DNA of 64,000 nt from Moniliophthora roreri (Eukaryota > Basidiomycota > Agaricomycetes > Agaricales > Marasmiaceae): positions 1 through 64,000 of the forward strand of contig LATX02000201.1 in assembly GCA_001466705.2 (NCBI GenBank), in the 5' to 3' direction. Shown piece by piece: positions 45,388 through 56,001 of the stretch (position 1 is its first letter; each line of letters begins with the position of its first letter). Under the pieces are notes generated by a model. The model worked only from the letters and a program-made list of their open reading frames with translations, had not been told where the DNA came from and made no database searches. The position numbers and the translations under genes are program-made.

Positions 45388-47520
45388 ATGCGGGAAATAC
45401 TCTACATCCAAGCTGGGCCGCTAGCGAACTTCGCTGGGACACATTTTTGGAACACACAGGAACAATATCTTACCTACTCTGAAAGCGAGTCGTTCTCCGT
45501 TGAACACGATGTATCGTTCAGAGAGGGCTCGGATAAAAAGGTGCCATCATCCTTCTATGTTCGAATTTACTTTGTAACAACGTGCCGTTTAGGGGAACTC
45601 GATTTACTGTCCCAGATTGCTAGTTTTCGATCGAAAATGTGAAATCCCAGTTATGAGCATCGTTGTCGCCTCATTGACCTGATAAGTAGCTCAATTTGGC
45701 ACCCTTGCGAGGAACGGAGTTTTGTATGGTGACGATGACGATGAGCTCCCAAACGCCTGGTAACTTCAATTACTAGATTCACCGCTTTTGCGCTTATAAC
45801 TCGGCCAGGGACGGCAGCTCAGTGGAACTCAGGCAAGAAGCCATCCCCGACCATCCGTATCAGACCAAACTATTGGAAGGTGAAAGCGGCATCGGAGAAT
45901 CTGCATCCATTACCCAGGATGTTAAATTCTGGTCGGATTTTAACCGCGTATACTACCACCCGAGATCCATACAAATGCTCCCTGACATATCCGACTGGCA
46001 GGGTGCTGAAGGTGATTGGATCCATGGTCTTAACAGCTTCACACATTTCGCCGAGGTAACCTTTCATTTCATTAGAATAGATTCCAAGCACACGTACTAA
46101 TGGAGCCAGGAAACCGATGTAATGGAAACTTCAATGAGATTATTCTTGGAGGAGTGCGATGCTTTCCAGGTTGGTGCTTGGAATTCTCTCAAGCTGTCAG
46201 CGGCTGAGATTCAACTTTCATTATCATTAAGGGAATGCAGGTTATCAACGATACTGCTACTTTTGGGTCTTTCACGCACTCGCTACTCTCGACTTTTCAC
46301 GATGAACTCAGCAAAGCACCATCCATAGTCTTCCCGCTCTTGGCCAACGTCGTACCACGAGGCAAACATATTGACGAGGCTGGTTTCCCACACTGTTAAC
46401 TCGCTCCGCTGTTAATTCTTGAGTTTTCAGCCTTCAAGTACCCGTAAAATTCTCAATGATGCACTTTTCTTGAGGGGTCAAAATGATCTATCTCTTACAA
46501 CTGTCCCGATCCAGTCGCCACTAAGTTGGAATGAGCCACCTTGGAAGAATATTCTTTCTCTCACAGTATGCCTATATTTTATCTCATCGTCAACAGCGAT
46601 ACTAAGTCGAAACGAAGGCCAGTAGCTATCATACCTCAGCGCTCCTTTCCATCCATATCGAAAATGCGACGATACCACTGCGGTAAGCACCGCGTGTTTT
46701 TAGAGACTTTATTTGATTGTGCTTGTTTCAGACTGAAGCAGGGGCGGGAAACTATCCCCTTGTTCTCAGCAAAATTAAATGCTCACGGGCTCCATCGATT
46801 CGGACAGCTGGGTGGCGTGTTTCCAGTTACACCAAGCACGGAGATTTCCAGTGAAACTTATGACTACTCGACTGGCCTTTATTGCCCTGTGAGAACTTCT
46901 GTCACAATGTGATCCGTCATACAGTCTCAAGAAGCCTCGTCCAGGTACCGAGGCTTTTCTCTGAAAGGCGCGTCACGAGAGGTCTTGCCATGCCAAGCAG
47001 TGGAGAACCTGATAGAATCTCTATTAACAACTGCACGAGGTGAGGATCGTATTGCTATCCATGCGTGCCTGCCCTACCGGCACGTCGCGCTATCGCTGAC
47101 ATCGTGAGAGACGGCTGGCTGATAAACATTTTACTATTTTTCTAAAGTACACATGTGCCGGCGCCCTCCCCTCTACCTTCCTCGTTCCCGGACATTTTCG
47201 CAGACAAGAAAACATTGGGATACCCTGCAGCGAATTTATACTCGTCCCAAAGCGGAAATACCGGTTGGTTTTCGGACACGCGCAGTGCCGGTGTTTTCAC
47301 CTCGCTTTCCGTCACTACCGGTCTGGCCAGTCTATTCGAATCTTACGCACGATTCGCGCAGGGTTGCGTCGATCGCCGAAATTCTACCCATTTGCGAGGT
47401 ATTGTGGAGGACTGGGATGATCTGAAAGAACTCGTCAATGACTTGTGGACCATCCACGATGCATATGGAGCGGAAGCTGAACAAGATGACGGAGAGGTTG
47501 ATGTGAACGATGAAGACTAG
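45388..47520 (+). CDS. DML1: Misato/DML1 tubulin-like protein
   Basis: Starts MREILYIQAGPLANFAGTHF, the near-invariant opening of DML1/Misato proteins, followed by YCPRLLVFDRKC, LYGDDDDELPNAW, KFWSDFNRVYYHPRSIQMLP, FLEECDAFQ, INDTATFGSFTHSLLSTF and FGQLGGVFPVTPSTEI, then a C-terminal exon with PLPSSFPDIFADKKTLGY and an acidic tail. The order and spacing fit the family, which is related to tubulin and is needed for mitochondrial inheritance and normal chromosome behaviour. At least eight introns of 40-100 nt are needed. The region 46910-47150 is where the splicing is least certain; several donor and acceptor pairs are possible. No clear lesion is seen. Confidence 0.85.
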
Positions 47521-48409
47521 ATGAATTGTACCGCCCGAGATTCGAGTAATGGTCGAATACCTCAACATTTCCCCTGTAATATAAATCTTTGAATGCGCTG
47601 TTGACCAGCGTCGAGGGCGAGGAATGTACACATGTGGCTTCAGAACCGGTATAACGAAAACCCCTTCTCCCGCGTGAATGAGCGGTAGAATCGTTCAGAC
47701 GCTCCTTGTGTGCTGTTGAGTGACATTGGTGGTGATAGAACATCAAGGTCTGGGGAGTTCGGCCACGATCGCCCGATCATTATGGGTATCACTATCAGTG
47801 TCATATCCGATGTCATGGTGATTTACGGATCCAAAATCAAAGTTTCAAGCTTTAGGACTCTAGCAGGTAGCTTGAATTAACAATTTTCAGCGCTCGACGA
47901 AAGACAGAATTCATTCCCCTCTCTGTTCATTTCGTGCAGGGAAGGAAATTGATCACGTACGAGATATCGGTGTTACGAGAACTATTAATTAAACATAGCG
48001 CCCGCATTAATGCATATTATACGGCGAAGTGTCCAGGTACTGCAGGTACAGTCCGCCACATGCTTCATGGAGTCGAGTCACATCCGGACCGAAGCTCGGA
48101 GCCTCCAGGTCCGCCTAAGTACGTCCTATGCTTCTGTGTACGACAGAATGCGGTACTATTTCACGAGATTGGGCCAGCTTTGAATATTCCAGGTCTTCGA
48201 AAACAGAATAGCGAGCCGGCGTTTCTTCGGGCGGCTTGTCGAACGGATTAAGTCGAGTGAATAACAATCCTAAGTAGCCTCAGTGATATACAGAACACAA
48301 ATACACGAAACCTACTAGAGTAAACCATATAGTGCAAATGTTCCGACTATTTCTACCAAGTATGAAGTATGCAATCGTATCAACTCAGGTCCAATCGCCA
48401 CGAAAACTT
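47521..48409. other. intergenic, no gene supported
   Basis: Convergent 3' flanks of DML1 and the SLPG-repeat gene. A 105-codon open stretch at 47934-48251 has no recognised domain. Confidence 0.4.
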
Positions 48410-50039
48410 TCATGACTTTCCCATCAATCGCCTTCCTTCCTCCACCTTCTCTTCTTTTCCTCCCAATTTTCCTGATATTACTTTCACTTCACCCTTGATC
48501 TTATCCATCAGCTTCGCTTTTCGCGGAATTCCACCGACACTGCGGCTTCCGTCACTACCGCTGCTTCCACCCGACGCCATCGAAGCCAGATCCTGATGAT
48601 CCTTTCTGTCACCATTCACCATATCCTCGGTGAATTTGCCGTTCGTGGGCGGTGCAGCATTAGATAATCTCTCGTGTCCAGTGACTGCAACAGTTGAGTC
48701 GGTATGGGGGGTGATGGGTAACGGTTTTTGGTCTCCCTGTCGTTACGTTGTGTCAGCGAGTGTTCCCGAAAAATGGAAGATCGTACGATATGTAGCTGGG
48801 CATGTGGGTTTGCATCAAGTTTAGCCTGAAAAGGCTCGTCCAATGGGACACCCTTCCATTTGGCGCCTTCGGCGGCTAGAGGATGGGTACGCGGATTGAG
48901 ATTGGCAGGCTCTCCAGAGTGGGGCTGCACTCGTCTTCGATTTTGAACAAAACATGCAAAGAGGCGTTAACCCACCTTGAGATTGGAATCGATATTCTCC
49001 ATGCTATTCTTCTCATCAGGAAGCACGGCAACGCTCGACTCGGATTTACCCCCTGGCAAATCGCCAACACCACCAACCGACGTTCCATTCGTAACCTGTT
49101 TCGAAAGAGGACTTTGTCTAAATCCGGGAGTCTGGGCCGGCGTATCACCAAGCTGCGCTTCAATACCAGCATTCGAAACAGACTCCAGCGGTAGACTCGT
49201 AGAAGGAGTCAAATTTGAAGTGTGGAGTTGGTTTTTCTCTTCGAGTGCCCGTTCCTCTGGAAACTTGGCCACGCTAGCTTCCGACTGGCTTCCAGGAAGA
49301 TCGCCTACACCACCGCTGCTCGCGCTAGTGTTTTCAGCTTTAGCTTCCCGCTCGTCGGGTAGCTTTGCCACCGAAGCCTCCGATTGATTTCCTGGAAGTG
49401 AACCGACACCATTAGAGTGTTCAAAGGGTTCTTGAGGACCATCTTGAGAGGGAAGCGTCGTAGGATGAGTGGTAACACCAGGTGGGGGTTGAGTTTCAGC
49501 TTCCCGCTCGTCGGGAAGCTTGGCCACCGAAGCCTCCGATTGGTTGCCTGGAAGTGAACCGACACCATCAGAGTGTTCAAAGGGTTCTTGGGGAACATCT
49601 TGAGAGGGAAGTGTTGTAGGATGAGTGGTAGCACCAGCTGAGGGGGTGGAGAACTGATCAGAGAGCATGCCCGGTATAAGATGAGGGATCACTCACGCAG
49701 ATAAGCCGCAACAGATTGAGGTAAATATTGCTTGGCGGTTTCGGTAGCATTCCTCAGCGCCTGTTGAACGTCCTGCTGTCCGGGGAGGTACTGTTTCGCC
49801 ATGTCTAAGACTCCAGCGGGATTGACATCCGGAGCATTGGCGTCGTGGCCCCGAGGATACGAGCCCGGGACATCGACGCCGGGGGTTGACACCGAGGATG
49901 CGAGGGTTGGTTGTTCCGAAGAAGGTAATGTAGTATCGCTGGTAGCTTGCAGTTTGGAGCTCGTTTCTTGAGCCCATTCGTGAGCAGGTGTAGCAGGTAA
50001 GGTTGCATCGTTGATTCTAGGTGGTGCAATAGTAGTCAT
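48410..50039 (-). CDS. acidic protein with repeated SLPG/LPDE motifs
   Basis: Four exons on the minus strand (50039-49697, 49637-48976, 48924-48787, 48736-48410) give 489 residues starting MTTIAPPRINDATLPA. An N-terminal part has AKQYLPGQQDVQQAL and AKQYLPQSVAAYL. The centre has four imperfect repeats of a motif like GVGSLPGNQSEASVAKLPDE (about residues 145-320), with two long copies sharing HPTTLPSQD.PQEPFEHS. The C-terminal 50 residues are basic and end in a KLMDKIKGEVKVISGK helix. I know such proteins from other mushrooms only as unnamed proteins; the LPDE and VAKLP repeats look like a low-complexity, probably disordered stress-type protein. It has no signal peptide or membrane segment. 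The function is not known to me. Confidence 0.75.
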
Positions 50040-50113
50040 GTCGTTTCGTGAAATAGATGGGTTGGGTATGGGTTGGGTATGTATGCTGTGAGGAACGCAT
50101 GTTGTCGGCTGGG

Positions 50114-50121
50114 TTTATAAA
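50114..50121 (-). promoter_or_regulatory. TATA-like box of the SLPG-repeat gene
   Basis: TTTATAAA (palindromic) 75-82 bp upstream of the start codon at 50039. Placement fits a core promoter. Confidence 0.4.
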
Positions 50122-50349
50122 TCGACCAGTCGCTCCAAGGGCCATGTTGGAGTCATCGTCGATGCACAGTTTGTGACGTCAGAATGATGATTGGCGGGAG
50201 CATATGATGCGCATTTAGCGCTCAAAAACTTGCACAAATAAACGCGTCGCGTCGGTCACGCAGTCACATGTCAACCAGATCATGATAACTTAAAAAAGTT
50301 AAATTGAGGTGAACTGTTGTACACTGGGTTTCTATGGTTCGTTAAATAT

Positions 50350-51391
50350 TCATCCAGAGAAGACGGGGGGTCCGGGAACCTGTGAGGAATTGGCACTGTT
50401 AGCATTCCCTGAAAGGGCCTGAGTGAAAGAAGCGTACAGTGTAAGCAGTGGGGACGGGATTATAAATGTTGACGGTGAGGCCAGGGTCTGAAAGCAAAGG
50501 TGAGCAAACTGAAGAAAAAGAGTATTGTATGAGCTGCTTACCGTCAGGGGATACATATCCGGGAATGGAAACCTTCGATGGGCTCGCTGAGCCACCGCCT
50601 GTAATCTTGATTTGGGCGCAGGAAATGTACCATTGGGGAGCACCGGCGACATGGAGACCAATCTGTTCAATCCTATACCATTGAAAAAGCTCAGAATCCA
50701 AAACCTCGTCGTCAAAGCCAGTTGCATTACCTAGCGAGGTACTGTATAAACGGACGTTAGTAACAGGTAAGGAAATAAGACGGCAACACAACGAACGAAC
50801 CTCGCCATCGGGAACGCTTGCCGGGATAGTAGCAGTTAACTCGGAAAGATTGAAGTCAACAAAGCTGAAGGGATCGAATTCGGCACCCCACTCTGCGATC
50901 TGTGGATTCCGGATTAGATACAACCAACATGGATGCACATCGAACACACACCTTGAACCAGTTTGTGCCGCTTCCGTCCCAGTCAGCAGCAGTACCGGGG
51001 GCTTGGCCAAGGTAAATCGCAGCGGGACCCTAAAAAGTTCATTTAGACGGAGAATCGAGGATGAGTGTCGCCGAGTCTACGAACCTGATGGTAGAGAGTG
51101 TTGTCAAGCTTGAAAGTGATATCACTTCCAGCAGGAACTTCGACGGTTTCGGTAGCAGGTGCAGGGTTGGCATTGCAAGTAATGTCGGGAGAGGTGACGT
51201 CTTGAACGGGAGAGTTGTTTTGTGGCTGACGGATAGCAGCGGTAGATGTTGTGCCGCCAGCGACGATGGTGGTCCAAATGTCTGCAAAGGGCATGTCAGC
51301 ATTTGTCAAAGCGGGCAGGAAGACACTCACAGTGTGCAGAAGCGCACTGGGCGAGGAGAGCGAGAGAAGCAAAGGATGCTGCGAGTCTCAT
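50350..51391 (-). CDS. AA9 lytic polysaccharide monooxygenase
   Basis: Eight exons (51391-51331, 51281-51085, 51029-50952, 50899-50801, 50741-50731, 50672-50542, 50487-50438, 50379-50350) join in frame to 218 residues. The signal peptide MRLAASFASLALLAQCASA is followed by the mature His (HYIW), the copper-brace residue of AA9 enzymes. The second His is in DNTLYHQGPAAIYLG and the axial Tyr in QWYISCAQIKITGG. It is secreted and cleaves crystalline polysaccharides such as cellulose. There is no CBM1 domain. Exon 5 is only 11 nt; its right-hand intron (50673-50730) is absent from both paralogues next door. No lesion. It is the first of three tandem copies on this strand. Confidence 0.9.
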
Positions 51392-51445
51392 TCTGTCTGA
51401 AAGTATGACCAAGGCCACTACTGGTAGGCAAAGAACAACGCGTGC

Positions 51446-51453
51446 TTTTATAG
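51446..51453 (-). promoter_or_regulatory. TATA-like box of the first AA9 gene
   Basis: On the minus strand the sequence reads CTATAAAAG, about 55-62 bp upstream of the start codon. Confidence 0.5.
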
Positions 51454-52332
51454 CCATCCATCCCCGTCAACGAAATGGCCGTGAACCCGCTATTTGCGAG
51501 TTTCTTCCGAATGTTGTTAAATGGCTCGATGACACATGTGGGCTGGACTGCTGGGTAGTAGCAACGAAGCATCAGCGTAAGTGAGCATGACGCGTTGAAA
51601 AGAGGTTATTCAGGCTTGCCGAGCGACGGAAATGCATACTTGTGAAACTGTCGGAGAGTCGTAAGGAAAAATTGGTGTCTGCTACGCTAGAAATAGAGCA
51701 AGACTTGCCATGAAAGACGCCACTTTCAGCCAACTTGAGGTATGCTTTATTCCCACAGGAGTATCCTGCTCCACTGCACGTCGCTTTTTGCATAGCAACA
51801 TCGATGGTGATCAACCGATGATCTTCCTGTTGTGTATCTTTGGTGGAGGTCGCCACGTTTTTGTCACCCAATCTGACTATTGTGAGAGGCGGTTTTCTTC
51901 ATAATATAGTCAACGACGTATTGCGAAGCTGTATTGCATCGGAGAGAAACCTAAAAATGTCAATCAGTCGCACAATCAAAATGTTGAACAAACACGAAAC
52001 TCACGAGCTGCTGCTATTCCTGTAGCATCATCCTGGCTCCTGGGACCAACCAAAGTGTATTGAGCCCATATTTTGGCGTCTGCTAATGTCATTGACGAGG
52101 AATTCGACAGACCGCTGTGCGAACATGGAGGACAGAAAGCAAGCAGTGACGGTTACTTTTTCTCACGGGTCGGGATCACCTATGGCACTTCCGACTGCAC
52201 TGAAACTAAATAGATAAAAACATCCTTGCATCGTAGTATGGAACAAGACAAGATACTGTTCTATGTATATCCTACTATAAGTATATGAAGCCCAACGAAC
52301 CCCCAAAATTCTCCGATCAAGTACCCACCAAA
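51454..52332. other. intergenic within the AA9 cluster
   Basis: No supported gene. A 99-codon open stretch on the minus strand (51572-51871) has no recognised domain. Confidence 0.35.
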
Positions 52333-53343
52333 TTATCCACGGAACGGAGCAGGTCCCGGGACCTGCAGAGCCTATCAGAACAAAGAACTCAAAAAGTTCA
52401 AGGACATATACCTTGTACGATGTCGGTACGGGATTGTAAATGTTGACTGTAAGGCCAGGGTCTATACGCACGTCAGCACCAGCCGTCCAAGACCTGAAGC
52501 CAGAAGGACGACGTACCAGAAGCGGAAACATATCCAGGAATCGACACCTTGGACGGATTGGCGTTTCCTCCACCAGTAATCTTGATCTGAGCGCAGGAAA
52601 TGTACCATTGCGGTGCACCAGCGACGTGCAGACCAATTTGTTCGATCCTAACGAGATACTTTAGAAGAAGAAAACCCGTATCAGAAAACGCGTGAAATAG
52701 AGACAAGACGGATATAATCGACATACTTCGCCAGCAGGAACACTCGAAGGAATAGTCGTAGTTAACTGGTTCGCGTTGAAATCGGTGAATTGGAAGGGGT
52801 TGAAGGTTGCTCCCCACTCTGCAATCTACGGAATTTCCGTAACATGTCAGCAAGTGCATACGGCGGGTACACTTCGAATAACACACCTTGAACCAGTTAG
52901 CACCGCTACCGTCCCAAGAAGCAGCTGTGCTGGGTGCTTTGCCCAGGTATATGGCAGCAGGTCCCTGACTGGCGTGTCAGGTGGCCCTTGGGTCTTGAAG
53001 GAGACGAAAACCAACTCACCTGATGATACAAAGTATTATCGAGCTTAAACCCTATAGTACTTCCGGCAGCAACCGTAACAGTCTCCGTAGCCGGTCTCGG
53101 GTTAGCATTACATGTTATATCCTTCGAGGTGACACTCTGAACCGGGCTGTTGTTCAACGGCTGTCGAACGGCCGCCGTTGAAGTGGTGCTGCCCGCAATC
53201 AAGGTGGTCCAGATGTCTGTAAAAGTAACCAATCAGAAATCACGAGTGAGAGTGGAGAAAGCTGGAAAACTGGGGGACGTACAATGAGCCGAAGCAGTCT
53301 GGAGTAAAAGACAGAGCGAAGCAAGGGTTGCTGCGAACTTCAT
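52333..53343 (-). CDS. AA9 lytic polysaccharide monooxygenase, second copy
   Basis: Minus strand, exon 1 is 53283-53343 (MKFAATLASLCLLLQTASAH), stop at 52333. The mature N-terminal His, the DNTLYHQGPAAIYLG His and the QWYISCAQ Tyr are all kept, and the protein ends VPGPAPFRG. Similarity to the first gene is high throughout, so this is a recent tandem duplicate. Unlike the first gene, the stretch YLVRIEQIGLHV is in a single exon. A TATA-like TGTAAAAG lies about 30 bp upstream. It should be active and secreted. Confidence 0.88.
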
Positions 53344-54174
53344 CGTTGAACCCTACTTGACGATCCTGGTCCTTTTACAGCCCTTCACCATTGTCTTAAA
53401 TACCTCACCTCTGCACAAAACGCGGATAATTCAAGGACCATTCCTTTCAATGTCCCTGCAAAATACCGTCCATTGAATGTCAATGATGGGGTGAACGCGC
53501 GAGAGAGTCTTTCAGATCCTGTCGTATTTCGAGGCTGAGTGCCTCAGCTGACCTTGAAATTCGGGTAATTGGCTGTATGAGAAAGGTAATTGGGTTCCGA
53601 AAATATTCCATTTCTATGCAGCGGTCCTTTTTACTCGACAAATGAGACAATTAGGATACGCCGAATGCTCTAAAATAGCAGGCTTCGGGATGGTGATATT
53701 CGTTCTGACGATAGGGCAGCGTGTTATCTAGCAACGGATTGAGTTTGAGAACATCTCGGAAGGTCATAGAATACAACGCACGCTCAAAGCGATAAATATG
53801 TCCCAAGCATCCTTATTATTCACGCCGATACCACGAATTTTATAAGGCTTCGACACGCTCCGAGAACCGGTTTGGCTTGCTTACACAGTACGTACACTTG
53901 CGTCTATAGTTGGCGTTCGGTGATAAGTAACGAAACGTGGTAAGAATAGGCTCACCGCATTTAATTATAACCTTTCGTGTCCGTATCAACAACTCGGAAT
54001 TTATTAAGAACCCAGACACGCGGAAAATCCATGGTTATGGTTGTTGGGAGAAAAGAAAATTAGGTAACACAGCCACGGTTCTCGTTCGCAGGACTCTAGA
54101 TCCACCAATAATGATACTTCCTTTTGGCCTGAGATACAACAAGAATCTTGATACTAATTCTTACACATTTACCC
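53344..54174. other. intergenic within the AA9 cluster
   Basis: No gene supported. The part next to 53343 holds the promoter of the second AA9 gene. Confidence 0.35.
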
Positions 54175-55065
54175 TCACCCTTGGAACGGCGCAGGCCCCG
54201 GAACCCTGTACGTAGGGACAGCGTAGTAGGTGTTTACCGTGAGACCGGGGTCTACAAATCCTTGTCAGCACACAAAGACAGCGATAGAAGCGAGGCAGAG
54301 ACACCGGAGGCAGAAACATATTCCGGAATCGATACTTTGGCGGGATTAGCACTTCCTCCGCCTGTGACTTTGATTTGTGGATGTAGTATTGGGGAGCACC
54401 GACGACGTGTAGACCTATTCGTTCGATTCGGACGAGGTACTACATCAAGGTGTTGGTGAAGCGGGGGTATGGAGAGGAGGAAGGGGGGAAAGCGTACTTC
54501 ATCAGTAGGTACATTCGACGAGACAGTGGTAGTCAGACGGTTAGCATTGAACGAAACGAATTCGAAGGCATCGAGTTTGGCGCCCCCACTCAGCGATCTA
54601 GAAGGTTTGGTGAGTATCTTTGAGCATCTAGAGTTTTACATGACGTACCCTTGAACCAGCTCGCGCCACTACCGTCCCAAGAAGCAGCAGTGCTAGGAGC
54701 TTTTCCCAGATAGATGGTGGCAGGGCCCTGAGAACCAGATTGATCGGCGTTCTGCAATAAGGTTTGCTCGAATGAAGGATACTCACGGTATGATACAAAG
54801 CATTATCAAGGATGAACCCAGTAACAGTATCTGTAGCCGATCTCGGGTTAACATTGCAAGTCATATCCTTGGACGAAACATTCTATTGGTCAGAAGTTGA
54901 CGCACGGCAGCGGTAGACTGGGTGTTGCCTGCAATCAGGGTGGTCCAGATGTCTGTGGGACTCTTATCAGTGGATTGAAAATGGCACCAGTTTGGAACAC
55001 GTACAATGAACTGATGCTGTCTGAAGCAAGAGACAGAAGGAGACAAGGCTTGCGGCGAACTACAT
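54175..55065 (-). pseudogene. AA9 lytic polysaccharide monooxygenase, third copy, dead
   Basis: Start ATG at 55063-55065 is followed directly by TAG (55060-55062), where the second gene has AAG (Lys). The signal-peptide region, IWTTLIAGNTQSTAAVR, FILDNALYH, and a C-terminus ending VPGPAPFQG are still recognisable. A deletion after AAVRQLL shifts the frame, and the VAAGST segment before FILDN is missing. The last intron, present in both other copies, is precisely absent here, so the codons run straight through (PTYRVPG). The gene cannot make a working enzyme. Confidence 0.82.
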
Positions 55066-56001
55066 CTTGTCTGAGATATTCTCGGTGAAAGTCTGGCGGC
55101 CTGGCTCCCGGATCTTGTCACCAGCGTGAAGCAGAGTAGTAGTTGACCTGCAGTGGTTTTATGAGTATCCTTGAAGACAAGAGAGCGAGAGAAACTGATG
55201 ACCTGAAGCCATTCAATATTGTTGACATTGGGATGATGGTGGTTCGGATGAGACTATTAAGCGGATCGGATTTAGTGACCGACAACTTACCGAACCTCCG
55301 ACGCGCGGCATGGCTTGGACAACAACCAGCAGCATCACCTCAACTCACCTCTACAACTCTGGCTTTTCCAATCATGTTTTGGAATTTGTTTTTTGCGAAA
55401 TATTTGGTCAAAGCACAGGAAGTTTCACCCGGTATTTCTCTTGAATTTCCAGTTCCCGTCATCGTTTCTAATGGTGCTTTTATTTTTTTTTTCCAGTTGC
55501 AAACTCCAGGGGCCTTGGGTATTCTTTGGTTTTTTGGCTCACCATGTCGCTAAAATGCGAGGATATCTGGAGGTATCTAGACACCAGAGAATACGTGGGT
55601 GTAACGGACCAAAGTGCGTTTTTGGTACACTCTACTTTTCGACTTTTTCATTGACTTGCCGAAGGCCAGGTTTCAATTAAGAGCACCCAAGCTGTGCTAC
55701 GGGATTAACCTGTCTTATCGAAACATCAGGAACAAATGAACTCTCTTCTATTTTGGATGTCAGGGAGACGCGGCCCAAGTATGTGCCTGCTTCCAGAACA
55801 AGGAACAGAGCGCTAACAGCGGTATCCAAGCTTTTTATTGTTGGCTTACAAGTCACCTTGTTGATCCCGCTCTCTAGCAACATGAACAAGAAGGAAGTCT
55901 CTGAACAATAGCATCCTGTCGACCTACTTAAAGGACGGTTGCAGATCAATTTCCTCTTCAATCAACTCTACGAGTATTACGCCATCTGCGACGCCCTTTC
56001 C
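55066..56001. other. intergenic, no gene supported
   Basis: Upstream flank of the third AA9 copy and of the Pro-rich gene. Open stretches near 55143-55680 lack domain or splice evidence. A poly-T run (10 bases) lies near 55483-55492. Confidence 0.4.

Noticed and set aside
48967..49387. Plus-strand open frame opposite the SLPG-repeat gene
   Set aside because: Mirror of the repeated codons of the real gene on the other strand.
49305..49634. Second minus-strand frame within the SLPG-repeat gene
   Set aside because: Open only because the DNA repeat is in register; the neighbouring frame joins correctly across three introns and has the repeated motifs.
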